DNA of 64,000 nt from Pseudomonadota bacterium (lineage in GTDB: Bacteria > Pseudomonadota > Gammaproteobacteria > Burkholderiales > Thiobacillaceae). Below the pieces are notes generated by a model. It was given only the letters and a program-made list of their open reading frames with translations. It was not told the origin of the DNA and made no database searches. Shown here piece by piece: positions 20,781-31,291 of this stretch (the first letter of the stretch is position 1; the number at the start of each line of letters is the position of its first letter). Location: the NCBI GenBank assembly GCA_029558905.1, contig JAKQCX010000035.1, positions 186,001-250,000 of the forward strand, read 5' to 3'. Both the position numbers and the translations under genes were made by a program.

Positions 20781-21215
20781 TCAGGCCGTTCCCCCCGCGC
20801 GTGGCGGGCTGTTGACCAGACGGGTCCCGGCCAGATGATCCTGCAGGAACTGGCCGTCGGCGCGCAGCAGTGCCACCCACCAGCCCATGCCGAGGCTGGC
20901 GAGATTGGCACAGGCCAGAAGGTAACGCAGCCAGGCCCGCGACCAGGAAGGTACGGCACCTGCGCGGGTCTCGAGGCGGAACCTCCAGGTCTTCATGGCC
21001 AGGGTCTGGCCCTTGCGCCAAAACAGCGTGAAATACAGCCCCGCCACCCCCACCACATAGGCCTGCATGACGAGCCGTGAAACCGCCGGCTCCAGCCCCT
21101 GGATCAGACCCACGAACGGGAAGGCCGCCACCAACAGCACCCCGGACAGCAACAGGCTGTCATACAGCACGCACAGCAGGCGCCGTCCCAGGGAAGGTGT
21201 ATCGCTACGATTCAC
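20781..21215 (-). CDS. RDD family membrane protein
   Basis: 144 residues from GTG 21215 (VNRSDTPSLGRRLLCVLYDSLLL). The Arg and Asp of the RDD motif are visible (GRRL...YDSLLL, then QDHLAGTRLV near the C-terminus), with about three transmembrane segments. The GTG overlaps the stop of the DUF3106 gene (GTGA). It is the last gene of a four-gene coupled unit headed by a sigma factor. RDD proteins have been linked to ion transport in a few cases, but no function can be assigned here. Confidence 0.8.
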   Translation of the reverse strand: MNRSDTPSLGRRLLCVLYDSLLLSGVLLVAAFPFVGLIQGLEPAVSRLVMQAYVVGVAGLYFTLFWRKGQTLAMKTWRFRLETRAGAVPSWSRAWLRYLLACANLASLGMGWWVALLRADGQFLQDHLAGTRLVNSPPRAGGTA

Positions 21216-21622
21216 CTGCCACCGGCGTCCCCGGACGCAGGTGTAAATTCTTCGCACAGCGCGTCCAGCCAGCGTTGCTTGATCCTGGCCTGATCCTCGG
21301 GTGACAGTTTTTGTATGCGGCTCAGATTCTGGCGTGCCGCCTGGCGCTGTTCCTGGGTGAGATGCGCCCAGGCCCTGAGGCGTCTTTGCAGCAACCGCTG
21401 CTGTGACGGGGTCAGGCTGGCATAGCGCTTGGCCACGGCCAGGAGCCGATCCTGCTGTTCTTCCGGAAAACGGTCCCAGTCCCGTGCCAGCGGTGCCAGG
21501 GCGGCGCGCTCCTGGGCATCCAGCCGCGCCCAGGGGTGCCCGGACGCAGCCTGGGCCTGGCAGGCGACCAGGCCCAGCAGGAGGGCCAGCACAAAGCGGG
21601 AGGTCAGGTATCCGTCAGGCAT
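21212..21622 (-). CDS. DUF3106 secreted protein, Spy/CpxP-like composition
   Basis: 136 residues: a Sec signal peptide (VLALLLGLVACQAQA, cleavage near QAAS), then an all-helical, charged domain with repeated LTPSQQ/LTQEQR/LSPEDQ turns. That pattern recalls periplasmic LTxxQ stress chaperones such as Spy and CpxP. It fits DUF3106. The start overlaps the previous gene by 19 bases, and its stop overlaps the RDD start. A periplasmic sensor or chaperone role alongside the adjacent sigma factor is inference. Confidence 0.75.
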   Translation of the reverse strand: MPDGYLTSRFVLALLLGLVACQAQAASGHPWARLDAQERAALAPLARDWDRFPEEQQDRLLAVAKRYASLTPSQQRLLQRRLRAWAHLTQEQRQAARQNLSRIQKLSPEDQARIKQRWLDALCEEFTPASGDAGGR

Positions 21623-21996
21623 ACGGCTTCCACGTTTTCCCGGGTCACCAGGCTCCAGTCCGCGAACACCTGCGGCGGCAGCTGGCCGGTCAGCAGCTGG
21701 ATGTCCAGCTCGCTGGTATCCGGACTGGCCGGCGGCGACGGCATGGGCATATGCATGACCAGCCAGCCAGCCCCCAGCAACAGGGTGGCCAGGCCCATGC
21801 TCCACAGGGCGGGATGTCGCCTGAACGCCAGAACGCCACCGCCCGCATGCCGGGCTTGCAACGTCGAGAGCGCTGCGCGCCGGTTGGCGTAGAGCCGAGA
21901 CAGGGTCTTGTCGTCCAGCCGACGGATGCCGGCATCGAGGGTGCCGATAACCTGTTTGACGAGGGAAAAATGATCCCCGGGTACTGGTTCGTTCAT
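21604..21996 (-). CDS. DUF3619-like single-pass membrane protein, putative anti-sigma factor
   Basis: 130 residues: a cytosolic N-terminal helical part (about 1-55, including LDAGIRRLDDKTLSRL), one transmembrane helix (about 62-80) and a short periplasmic tail with TSELDIQLLTGQLPPQVF. Size, topology and position immediately after a sigma factor resemble the betaproteobacterial DUF3619 family. The ATG at 21996 overlaps the sigma stop as ATGA. Topology and coupling suggest an anti-sigma factor; this is inferred, not shown by a known domain. Confidence 0.65.
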   Translation of the reverse strand: MNEPVPGDHFSLVKQVIGTLDAGIRRLDDKTLSRLYANRRAALSTLQARHAGGGVLAFRRHPALWSMGLATLLLGAGWLVMHMPMPSPPASPDTSELDIQLLTGQLPPQVFADWSLVTRENVEAVCLTDT

Positions 21997-22556
21997 GGTG
22001 TGAGTCCCATTTCCTTGAGCTTCCGGGCCAGGGCGTTGACGGCCCGAAAGCTGTGAGTTTTAACACTTCCCTGGCTACAGCCCATGATTTCCGCGCTTTC
22101 CGCCACATCCATGCCCTCCCAGTAACGTAACAGGAAGGCCTGACGTTGACGTGCCGGCAGCTCCGACAGAGCCTTTTCGATCATGCCCAGATGCTGGTTT
22201 TCCGCCACCGTCTGCTCCGGCGAAGGCGATACATAACCCTCCGCGCTGGCTGCCAGGCTCTCCAGGGTCTCCGGGCTGCCTTCGTCCTTGTCGCGCAAGG
22301 GGGAAACCAGGCGTACCCAGAAATCACGCACCCTGGCGCGCCGAAAATGGTCATGGATGCAGTTCTGCAGGATGCGCTGGAACAGCATGGGCAACTCACC
22401 GGCAGGTTTGTCGGCGTAGCGCTCCACCAGTTTCATCATGGCGTTCTGCACCACGTCCAGGGCACTGTGATGCTCGTGGATGGCATACAGGGCGTGCTTA
22501 TAGGCGCGCCGTTCCACTTCCGCCAGAAAGTGCTCGATCTCCAGAGGGGTAGCCAC
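21993..22556 (-). CDS. ECF-type RNA polymerase sigma factor
   Basis: 187 residues from GTG 22556 (VATPLEIEHFLAEVERRAYKHAL). Region 2 is recognisable (ALDVVQNAMMKLVERY, LPMLFQRILQNCIHDHFRR) and region 4 is clear (LSELPARQRQAFLLRYWEGMDVAESAEIMGCSQGSVKTHSFRA). An upstream ATG at 22625 exists but would add residues not expected for the family and intrude on the rplU promoter. It leads a coupled cassette with DUF3619-like, DUF3106 and RDD genes. The regulon is unknown. Confidence 0.85.
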   Translation of the reverse strand: MATPLEIEHFLAEVERRAYKHALYAIHEHHSALDVVQNAMMKLVERYADKPAGELPMLFQRILQNCIHDHFRRARVRDFWVRLVSPLRDKDEGSPETLESLAASAEGYVSPSPEQTVAENQHLGMIEKALSELPARQRQAFLLRYWEGMDVAESAEIMGCSQGSVKTHSFRAVNALARKLKEMGLTP

Positions 22557-22609
22557 GAATGTCCAGGGGATGCGAATGCGCCTATATATACCAAAGGCCG
22601 GGCGTCGAT

Positions 22610-22638
22610 TTGCAAAGAATGGCACGTTTGCCTAAAAT
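22610..22638 (+). promoter_or_regulatory. Sigma-70-type promoter for rplU-rpmA
   Basis: -35 TTGCAA (22610-22615), a 17-base spacer and -10 TAAAAT (22633-22638), 38 bases before the rplU ATG. It would give a leader of about 30 bases including the GGAGG ribosome-binding site. Confidence 0.6.
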
Positions 22639-22676
22639 GCCGCGTTTCCGAATCGATTCAGTAGCTGGAGGCGGGC

Positions 22677-22988
22677 ATGTACGCAGTTATCAAGACCGGT
22701 GGCAAGCAATACAAGGTGTCCGCCGGCGGCACACTCAAGGTGGAGAGCCTGCCCGCGGATGTCGGTGCCGAAGTGGAAATCCAGGACGTGCTGTTGGTGG
22801 CGGATGGAGACGACATCAAGGTGGGCACGCCCATGCTGGCCGGCGCCTCCGTGAAGGCCACCGTACTGGCGCATGGCCGCCACGCCAAGGTCACGATCTT
22901 CAAGATGCGCCGTCGCAAGCACTATCGCAAGACCCAGGGACATCGTCAGAACTACACGGAAATCCGTATCGACGGCATTTCCGCCTGA
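22677..22988 (+). CDS. rplU: 50S ribosomal protein L21
   Basis: Large-subunit protein that binds 23S rRNA. 103 residues starting [18 protein letters not shown]; the C-terminal [21 protein letters not shown] is also diagnostic (matched in parts). A GGAGG site precedes the ATG. rpmA follows 15 bp downstream, the universal rplU-rpmA pair. Confidence 0.98.
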   Translation: MYAVIKTGGKQYKVSAGGTLKVESLPADVGAEVEIQDVLLVADGDDIKVGTPMLAGASVKATVLAHGRHAKVTIFKMRRRKHYRKTQGHRQNYTEIRIDGISA

Positions 22989-23003
22989 TCAGGAGCACAT
23001 AAC

Positions 23004-25493
<2,490 letters not shown>

Positions 25494-25546
25494 AGGGCAG
25501 GATTGCGGCGAAGGGCAAAGGCGAGCGGTTTCGGCCGAGGCCACCG

Positions 25547-26725
25547 TCACCCGGCCTCCCGATCCCAGCCCTGAGCGAAACCCGCCAGGCCCATGGCCCC
25601 GCGCACCACACCGTAAGCCAGCCAGGCACCCAAGCGCTCATGCCATGGGATGTGCTCCCAGTTCAGGCGCTGGAGGCACTGGCCATCCTGACAGAGGAGG
25701 CTTTCCAGGCTGTGGCGCAGTTCCTGCGCGAAGGCCCGGTCGTACACCACCACATTGGCCTCGCGGGCCAGCAGCATGCTGAAGGGATCGAGGTTGCTGG
25801 AACCCACCGTGGCCCAGACACCGTCCACCACTGCCACCTTGGCGTGCAGTTCACTGATGCCGTACTCATAGATCTCTACCTTGTTTTCCAGGAAGTAACG
25901 GTAGAGGGCCTGGCCCGCGGCGCGATACAGGGGGTGGTCGGTATAGCCCTGCAGGATGAGGACCACTCGCACGCCCCGTCGGGCCGCCTCCACCAGGGCA
26001 TGACGAAAACGAAAGCCGGGCAGGAAATAGGCATTGGCGAGCACGATTTCCTGGCGCGCGGCGCGGATGGCACGCAGGTAGGCCGCTTCGATGGCACGCC
26101 GGTCCCGCAGATTGTCGCGGGCGACGAATCTCGCCTGCTGGTCGCCCACGGCGTCGAGCACGGGCTTGAGTCCGGCGTATTCCCCCCGGCGCAGCCCGAA
26201 ATGGCTCCACTTCACCAGGCGCCAGAGACGACGCGCGCTGGCGTACACGTCGGCCACCACCGGGCCCTCGATGCGCACGGCATAGTCCCGCCGGGGGTGG
26301 GTCAGACGCCCTTCGTCGAGATCGTCGATGATGTTGATGCCGCCCACGAAGGCCACCCGCGCATCCACCAGGGCCAGCTTGCGGTGCATGCGGCGCAGGC
26401 GATGACGATGGTGCCGCAGGGGCATGCGCAACTGCCAGCGGTCGGGGCGGAAAATGAGGAGATCCACCCCGGCATTGCGCAGCTCTCTCGCCAAGTCCCT
26501 GGGCAGGCTGCGGGCGCCAAAGCCGTCCAGCAGCAGGCGCGTGGCCACCCCCCGTCGGGCCGCCTCCATCAGGCAGTGCGCCACGGCGCGGCCGACCCCA
26601 TCCGCGCGAAAGATGTAGCTCTCCAGATGTACCTGGTGCTGGGCCTGGTCGATGGCCGTCATCAGGGCGGGAAAGTAGGCCGCACCATCCTGCAACAGGG
26701 TCAGGCGGTTGCCTGGCCGGATCAT
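25547..26725 (-). CDS. clsB: Cardiolipin synthase ClsB-type phospholipase D family protein
   Basis: 392 residues with two HKD motifs, MHRKLALVD (about 138) and LHAKVAVVD (about 295), each followed by the GG/GSSN signature. Size and lack of N-terminal transmembrane helices fit ClsB rather than ClsA. ClsB makes cardiolipin from two phosphatidylglycerols or from PG and PE. It is followed upstream by an endonuclease/exonuclease/phosphatase gene (26755-27519), the same pairing seen for E. coli clsB-ybhP, which supports the call. Confidence 0.88.
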   Translation of the reverse strand: MIRPGNRLTLLQDGAAYFPALMTAIDQAQHQVHLESYIFRADGVGRAVAHCLMEAARRGVATRLLLDGFGARSLPRDLARELRNAGVDLLIFRPDRWQLRMPLRHHRHRLRRMHRKLALVDARVAFVGGINIIDDLDEGRLTHPRRDYAVRIEGPVVADVYASARRLWRLVKWSHFGLRRGEYAGLKPVLDAVGDQQARFVARDNLRDRRAIEAAYLRAIRAARQEIVLANAYFLPGFRFRHALVEAARRGVRVVLILQGYTDHPLYRAAGQALYRYFLENKVEIYEYGISELHAKVAVVDGVWATVGSSNLDPFSMLLAREANVVVYDRAFAQELRHSLESLLCQDGQCLQRLNWEHIPWHERLGAWLAYGVVRGAMGLAGFAQGWDREAG

Positions 26726-26754
26726 GGCATGCGATTGCCGTCCGATGCGGGACC

Positions 26755-27519
26755 TCAGGCCGCCACGGCGTGGGGGTTCAGCTGCGCCGTGAGGGCGGCG
26801 TGGTCCGACAGGCGGCGCCAGTGCTGGCCATGCAGCACATGGGCCTCGGTCACGCCAAAGCCGCGCATGTAGATGCGATCCAGGGAAAACAGGGGCAGGA
26901 CGGCGGGAAAGCTACGCGCCGGCCGGCCATGCGTCACCTCGAAGACCTCCCGCAGACCCAGTTCGTCGGCCAGATAATCGCCGGCCCGCTGCCGCCAGTC
27001 ATTGAAGTCCCCGGCAATGATGAGGGGGGCGTCGTCCGGCACCATGCCGCGGATACGCTCGCTCAACTGGTGGATCTGCTTGCGCCGTCCGGATTCATTC
27101 AGGGCCAGGTGCAGGCAGATGGCATGCAGGGGCTGGCGCAGGTGCGGCACATCCAGCTCGCAATGCAGCATGCCCCGGCTCTCGAATGCATGGGCGGAGA
27201 TATCCACATTCTCCCAGCGCAGGATGGGATAGCGCGACAGGATGGCGTTGCCATGATGGCCATGGTCGTACACGGCATTCTTGCCATAGGCCGTGCCCTG
27301 CCACAGCTCCCCGGCCAGGAACTCGTGCTGGGCCCCGCCGGGCCAGGCATGAAAACGGCCGGCGTGGCGGGCATGGTGGCCCTGCACCTCCTGCAGGAAA
27401 ACCACGTCCGCATTGATGACCCGCAGACGCGAGCGCACTTCGTGCAGCACCAGACGGCGATTGAAGAAGGAAAGCCCCTTGTGGATGTTGTAGCTGGCGA
27501 TACGCAGATGGTTTTTCAT
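26755..27519 (-). CDS. Endonuclease/exonuclease/phosphatase family protein (YbhP-like)
   Basis: 254 residues from ATG 27519 (MKNHLRIASYNIHKGLS). EEP-fold motifs: SYNIHKG, LQEVQGH (metal-binding Glu), HLALNESGR, GDFNDW and a C-terminal SDHAALTA. The family hydrolyses phosphodiesters or phosphomonoesters; here the partner clsB suggests a membrane-lipid-related substrate, but none is known. The ATG overlaps the stop of the lipoprotein gene (ATGA). Confidence 0.85.
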   Translation of the reverse strand: MKNHLRIASYNIHKGLSFFNRRLVLHEVRSRLRVINADVVFLQEVQGHHARHAGRFHAWPGGAQHEFLAGELWQGTAYGKNAVYDHGHHGNAILSRYPILRWENVDISAHAFESRGMLHCELDVPHLRQPLHAICLHLALNESGRRKQIHQLSERIRGMVPDDAPLIIAGDFNDWRQRAGDYLADELGLREVFEVTHGRPARSFPAVLPLFSLDRIYMRGFGVTEAHVLHGQHWRRLSDHAALTAQLNPHAVAA

Positions 27520-27920
27520 GGTCGTTCGGTGGCGGATCCCGGTGCCCCGGGCTTGCCGGGCTGGTCCGCTTGGCTCTTGTCGATGGGCTCCTGCCCGCCT
27601 TTTGGCTTCCCGTCCGGGCGTGGAGCAATGGGTTGACCCGACTCGGAGATGGTGGGTTCCATGGCCTCCAGATTGTTCTGCATCATGTATTCGTTCATGT
27701 CCTTCCAGCCCGCGAACACGGCCGGCTTGGAGGCATCCGGGTTGAGGCGGAAGCAGTCCTCTATGCCCCGCCCGGCATGGCGGCATGCGCTGCCGATGGC
27801 CTTGCCTTCGGCCTCGATGCGGGCAGGGTCGGGAATGCCGGCGCGTTCCTTGATCTGATCACAGGCCGGCAGCGAGAAGGCACACAGCGCCGCCAGCGCC
27901 AGTCGCGTGGATCTTCGCAT
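27516..27920 (-). CDS. Small putative lipoprotein
   Basis: 134 residues from ATG 27920: basic start MRRSTR, hydrophobic stretch and lipobox LPAC near residue 19, then a polar, proline- and glycine-rich C-terminus that looks disordered. Three further cysteine-containing segments (GSACRHAGRGIEDCFRL) suggest a small folded core about residues 40-60. I do not recognise the family. It is translationally coupled to the EEP gene, suggesting a joint envelope role with clsB. Confidence 0.7.
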   Translation of the reverse strand: MRRSTRLALAALCAFSLPACDQIKERAGIPDPARIEAEGKAIGSACRHAGRGIEDCFRLNPDASKPAVFAGWKDMNEYMMQNNLEAMEPTISESGQPIAPRPDGKPKGGQEPIDKSQADQPGKPGAPGSATERP

Positions 27921-27977
27921 CGGGCCAGGCCCCCCCCAGTGCGCACCCGGCCCAGGCTTCCTTCTTGCCGGCATGGA

Positions 27978-28565
27978 CTAACGCATCCAGCTGCGCAGCA
28001 CGCCCTTGTCGCGCATGCGCCGTTCCGCCTCGCGGCCCACGGCCTCGAAGCGTTTCTTCACCTCGTCCTCGACAAAATAATCGGATACCAGGGGAGGAAG
28101 GGGGGCCAAGGGCACGATGCGGGAGCGGTAGACCAGCTTCACGGGTGCCGTGTCGCCAATGATCTGCCATTCGCCGGACATGGTGAGCACCTTGCCCGAC
28201 ACGGAACGAAAACGGATGTGCCGATTGGGGCTTTCCTCCATGAGCAGGATCACGTGGTCCGGCATGATAAAGGCGAACAGCCCCGCATCAGCGATCTGTT
28301 CCACCCGCTTGGGAGTCCCCGGTGGGGAGATCACACGGCTGGAGACCATGTCAGGGATGAAACTCGCCAGACGGTTGTAGTCCGTGAGGGTCGCCCATAC
28401 GGTATCCGCGTCCGCCTGCAGCATCTGGCTGGCCTCCACCCGCACTCCGGACAGCCCCGTACTGGCCGTGACCTTGGCGGCCGCGGCCTGGGCCGCGGCC
28501 GCTCCCAGCACGAAACTCAGGACCAGAACCTGGCCCAGGCGTGTAACGAGACGACTTGGCGGCAT
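27978..28565 (-). CDS. Periplasmic SRPBCC/START-like (polyketide cyclase-type) protein
   Basis: 195 residues from ATG 28565: a Sec signal peptide rich in Ala (ending near AAAAQAAAA), then a SRPBCC fold of the coenzyme-Q-binding/cyclase type (ADADTVWATLTDYNRLASFIPD is the usual opening of the helix-grip fold). A hydrophobic ligand or lipid-binding role is likely for the fold but not proven. It is 57 bp upstream of the lipoprotein gene, probably in the same transcript. Confidence 0.78.
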   Translation of the reverse strand: MPPSRLVTRLGQVLVLSFVLGAAAAQAAAAKVTASTGLSGVRVEASQMLQADADTVWATLTDYNRLASFIPDMVSSRVISPPGTPKRVEQIADAGLFAFIMPDHVILLMEESPNRHIRFRSVSGKVLTMSGEWQIIGDTAPVKLVYRSRIVPLAPLPPLVSDYFVEDEVKKRFEAVGREAERRMRDKGVLRSWMR

Positions 28566-28862
28566 CACTTGCCGGCCCTCCTTTCGGTGTCCTTCAACGG
28601 GCTTTCCACTGGGCCCGCACCTGTCACGCGGCACCCGCCGGTGACGGGCAAGGGCAATTGGCTCAAATCCGTGTGCATGCCGAAGACCCGCTCCTGGGAA
28701 TACATCGCGACCACTCCAAAGTATATCCAGCCTGGCCCATGTGCAGGGCCTCGCCCGCTGGAACGCCCAGGTTTGCCCGGCGCGCCATGGTGGAAGCGAG
28801 ACCATGACCCATGGCACGTCCGGCCGGCGGCCGGGATGCGGGGGACGGGCCCACGCACCGCT
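28566..28862. other. Intergenic gap, no gene recognised
   Basis: About 300 bases between the START-like gene and the dgt stop. Open frames here are short and unlike any family I recognise. It should contain the promoter of the SRPBCC-lipoprotein-EEP-clsB group and the 3' end of the aroB-dgt transcript, but no clear promoter or terminator could be picked. Confidence 0.4.
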
Positions 28863-29999
28863 TCAGGCCAGCTCCTCGATGTCGTGGAGCCGGCGGTGCT
28901 CGCGGATGGCATAGCGATCCGTCATACCGGCGACATAGTCGGCCACCGCCCGATGGAGGTCCACCTCCGCCCGCTGCCGGTATTCGGGCGGCAGGAGCGA
29001 GGGCTGATGGGTGAAGGCAGTGAACAATTCGCGCAACAGGCGGCGGGCCTTGTTGCTCATGCGTTCCACCCGGTAATGGCGGTAGAGGTTATGGAACAGG
29101 AAGCGCTTGAGCTCCAGACTCTCCTCCCGCACCGCCGGGCTGAATGCCGCCAGGGGCGGGCATTGCCGCACGTCGTCGATACTTTTGGGCCGGTGCCGCT
29201 CCAGGTTGCGGCGGGTCTGCTCCACCAGGTCCACCACCAGGGTGTTGATCATGCGCCGCACGGTCTCGTGGATGAGGCGCCGGTCGGTGAGGGCGGGATA
29301 GCGGTCCCGTACCTGGGCCAGATGGCGGGCGAACAAGGTCACACCCTCCAGCTGTGCCAAATGGATGAGTCCGGAGCGCAGGCCGTCGTCGACATCGTGG
29401 TTGTTGTAGGCGATCTCGTCCGCCAGATTGGTGATCTGGGCCTCCAGGCTGGGCTGTCGCCCTATCAGGAAACGCTCACCCACGTCTCCCAGCTTTTCCG
29501 CGTTCTTCTTCGAGCAATGCTTGAGGATGCCTTCACGCGCCTCGAAGGTGAGGTTGAGGCCCTCGAACTCGGCGTACTTCTGCTCCAGCGTATCCACCAC
29601 GCGCAGGGACTGCAGGTTGTGTTCGAAGCCGCCGTGGTCCGTCATGCATTCATTGAGCACGTCCTGGCCCACGTGGCCGAAGGGGGTATGGCCCAGGTCG
29701 TGGGCCAGAGCGATGGTCTCGGTGAGGTCCTCGTCCAGGGCCAGCATGCGGGCCAGGGTGCGACCGATCTGCGCCACCTCCAGGCTGTGGGTCAGACGGG
29801 TACGGAACAGGTCGCCCTCGTGGTTCACGAACACCTGGGTCTTGTATTCCAGGCGGCGGAAGGCGGTGGAATGGACGATGCGGTCCCGGTCGCGCTGGAA
29901 TTCGGAACGGGGCATGGCGAGGGGCTCCGCATGCCGGCGTCCCCGGCTGCGGGCACCATGCGCGGCGAATACCGCCAAGCGGGCCGTTCCCTCAGGCAC
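28863..29999 (-). CDS. dgt: Deoxyguanosinetriphosphate triphosphohydrolase-like protein
   Basis: HD-domain dNTP triphosphohydrolase. 378 residues from GTG 29999, which overlaps the last 8 bases of aroB; this start includes the conserved SRGRR segment ahead of [18 protein letters not shown]. Metal-binding HD motifs are [22 protein letters not shown] and [14 protein letters not shown]. The shorter family of about 375 residues is often annotated dgt-like because its substrate preference differs from E. coli Dgt. The aroB-dgt order is typical of betaproteobacteria. Confidence 0.93.
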   Translation of the reverse strand: MPEGTARLAVFAAHGARSRGRRHAEPLAMPRSEFQRDRDRIVHSTAFRRLEYKTQVFVNHEGDLFRTRLTHSLEVAQIGRTLARMLALDEDLTETIALAHDLGHTPFGHVGQDVLNECMTDHGGFEHNLQSLRVVDTLEQKYAEFEGLNLTFEAREGILKHCSKKNAEKLGDVGERFLIGRQPSLEAQITNLADEIAYNNHDVDDGLRSGLIHLAQLEGVTLFARHLAQVRDRYPALTDRRLIHETVRRMINTLVVDLVEQTRRNLERHRPKSIDDVRQCPPLAAFSPAVREESLELKRFLFHNLYRHYRVERMSNKARRLLRELFTAFTHQPSLLPPEYRQRAEVDLHRAVADYVAGMTDRYAIREHRRLHDIEELA

Positions 30000-31080
30000 G
30001 CGCCACGGCCCCGGCGAGGGTGGCCCGCAGGGCGGCCGGGTCATAGTCGGCGCTGACGAAGGCCTCGCCCAGGCGCTTGAGCAGCACGAAGCGCATGCGC
30101 CCCCCCTCCACCTTCTTGTCGATGCCCATGGCACCCATATAGGCGGCCTCGCCCAGGTCCGGTGCCACGGTGGGCAGGCCGGCGCGGCGGAACAGTTCGG
30201 CCATGCGTTCTACCTGGGCCTGGTCGAGAAGGCCCATGCGCCGGGACAGATCCGCCGCCAGCATCGTACCCGCCGCCACCGCCTCGCCGTGCAGCCAGGC
30301 GCCGTAGCCCATGCCCGCCTCGATGGCATGGCCGAAGGTATGCCCCAGGTTGAGCAGGGCGCGCTGGCCCGCCTCGCGCTCATCCGCCGCCACCACTTCC
30401 GCCTTGTGCTGGCAGGAGCGATGGATGGCGTGGATCAGGGCCTGCGTGTCCCGCGCCCGCAGACGATCCATGTTGGCCTCCAGCCAGGCGAGGAAATCCG
30501 CATCCCGGATCAGGCCGTACTTGATGACCTCCGCCAGGCCTGCGGACAGCTCCCGGTCCGGCAAGGAATCGAGGGTATCCGTGTCCGCCAGCACCAGACT
30601 GGGCTGGTGGAAGGCGCCGATCATGTTCTTGCCCAGGGGGTGGTTGATGCCGGTCTTGCCCCCCACGGAGGAATCCACCTGGGCCAGCAGGGTGGTGGGC
30701 GCCTGCATGAAGGGCATGCCGCGCTGGTAGCAGGCGGCAGCGAAACCGGTCAGGTCGCCGATGACCCCGCCCCCCAGGGCGATGAGGGTGGTCCTGCGCT
30801 CCGCCCGCTGACCGAGCAGGGCATCGAAGATGGTGTTGAGGGTCTGCCAGTTCTTGTAGGCCTCACCGTCGGGCAACACCACGCTGTCTACCTGCACCCC
30901 GGCACTGCGCAGGGCCTGGCTCAACCGCTCCAGGTACAGGGGCCCCACGGTGGTGTTGGTGACGATCACCACCCGCCGCTGCCTCAGGTGGGGCAGCGCC
31001 AGCCCGGCCTGGTCCAGCAGCCCGGGGCCAATGTGGATGGGATAGGAACGCTCGCCCAGGTCAACGCCGAGGGTCTGCAT
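29992..31080 (-). CDS. aroB: 3-dehydroquinate synthase
   Basis: Converts DAHP to 3-dehydroquinate in the shikimate pathway (NAD+, Zn/Co). 362 residues from ATG 31080 ([15 protein letters not shown]), equal to E. coli AroB. ATG 31092 is four codons upstream and has a slightly better purine context. Visible: [12 protein letters not shown] (NAD-binding), the metal-binding Glu in GLAEVIKYG, and the His ligands in [12 protein letters not shown] and [10 protein letters not shown]. aroK, its usual upstream partner, is missing; the divergent exosortase locus begins instead. Confidence 0.96.
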   Translation of the reverse strand: MQTLGVDLGERSYPIHIGPGLLDQAGLALPHLRQRRVVIVTNTTVGPLYLERLSQALRSAGVQVDSVVLPDGEAYKNWQTLNTIFDALLGQRAERRTTLIALGGGVIGDLTGFAAACYQRGMPFMQAPTTLLAQVDSSVGGKTGINHPLGKNMIGAFHQPSLVLADTDTLDSLPDRELSAGLAEVIKYGLIRDADFLAWLEANMDRLRARDTQALIHAIHRSCQHKAEVVAADEREAGQRALLNLGHTFGHAIEAGMGYGAWLHGEAVAAGTMLAADLSRRMGLLDQAQVERMAELFRRAGLPTVAPDLGEAAYMGAMGIDKKVEGGRMRFVLLKRLGEAFVSADYDPAALRATLAGAVARA

Positions 31081-31168
31081 GGAAGTCTGCATTCAATTTC
31101 TCTGCCTGGTTGCCGATAAGCCGGATGCCGATGCTGTCTAGTACACTCGCTCACCCGGCGTGAGGCCC

Positions 31169-31174
31169 ATTATA
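31169..31174 (-). promoter_or_regulatory. -10 box for aroB-dgt
   Basis: A perfect TATAAT reads on the minus strand 89-95 bases before the aroB start. No good -35 lies 16-18 bases upstream, so the assignment is tentative. Confidence 0.35.
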
Positions 31175-31216
31175 TCGGCGCATCCGTCCGGGCATCCGGA
31201 TACGAAACCCAAGACC

Positions 31217-31291
31217 ATGCAGCCTGAACACCACCCTGGCGTCTACCCCGCCACGACCCCCGCCCGCATCGCCGCGGAGGCTGCGTGGTGA
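31217..31291 (+). CDS. Possible 24-codon leader ORF overlapping the exosortase start
   Basis: ATG 31217 opens 24 codons (MQPEHHPGVYP...EAAW) whose TGA overlaps the xrtA GTG at 31288 as GTGA. No clear ribosome-binding site precedes it and the peptide matches nothing I know. It may be chance in high-GC DNA or a coupling leader. Confidence 0.2.
   Translation: MQPEHHPGVYPATTPARIAAEAAW

Noticed and set aside
28477-28502. Perfect 12-bp inverted repeat of GC-only sequence that could be taken for a terminator
   Set aside because: It lies inside the Ala-rich signal peptide of the SRPBCC protein, where Ala codons produce it, and has no T-run.
27570-30056. An 828-codon plus-strand frame opposite the lipoprotein, SRPBCC and dgt genes
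   Set aside because: No recognisable domain, and the minus-strand genes have clear motifs and coupled starts.
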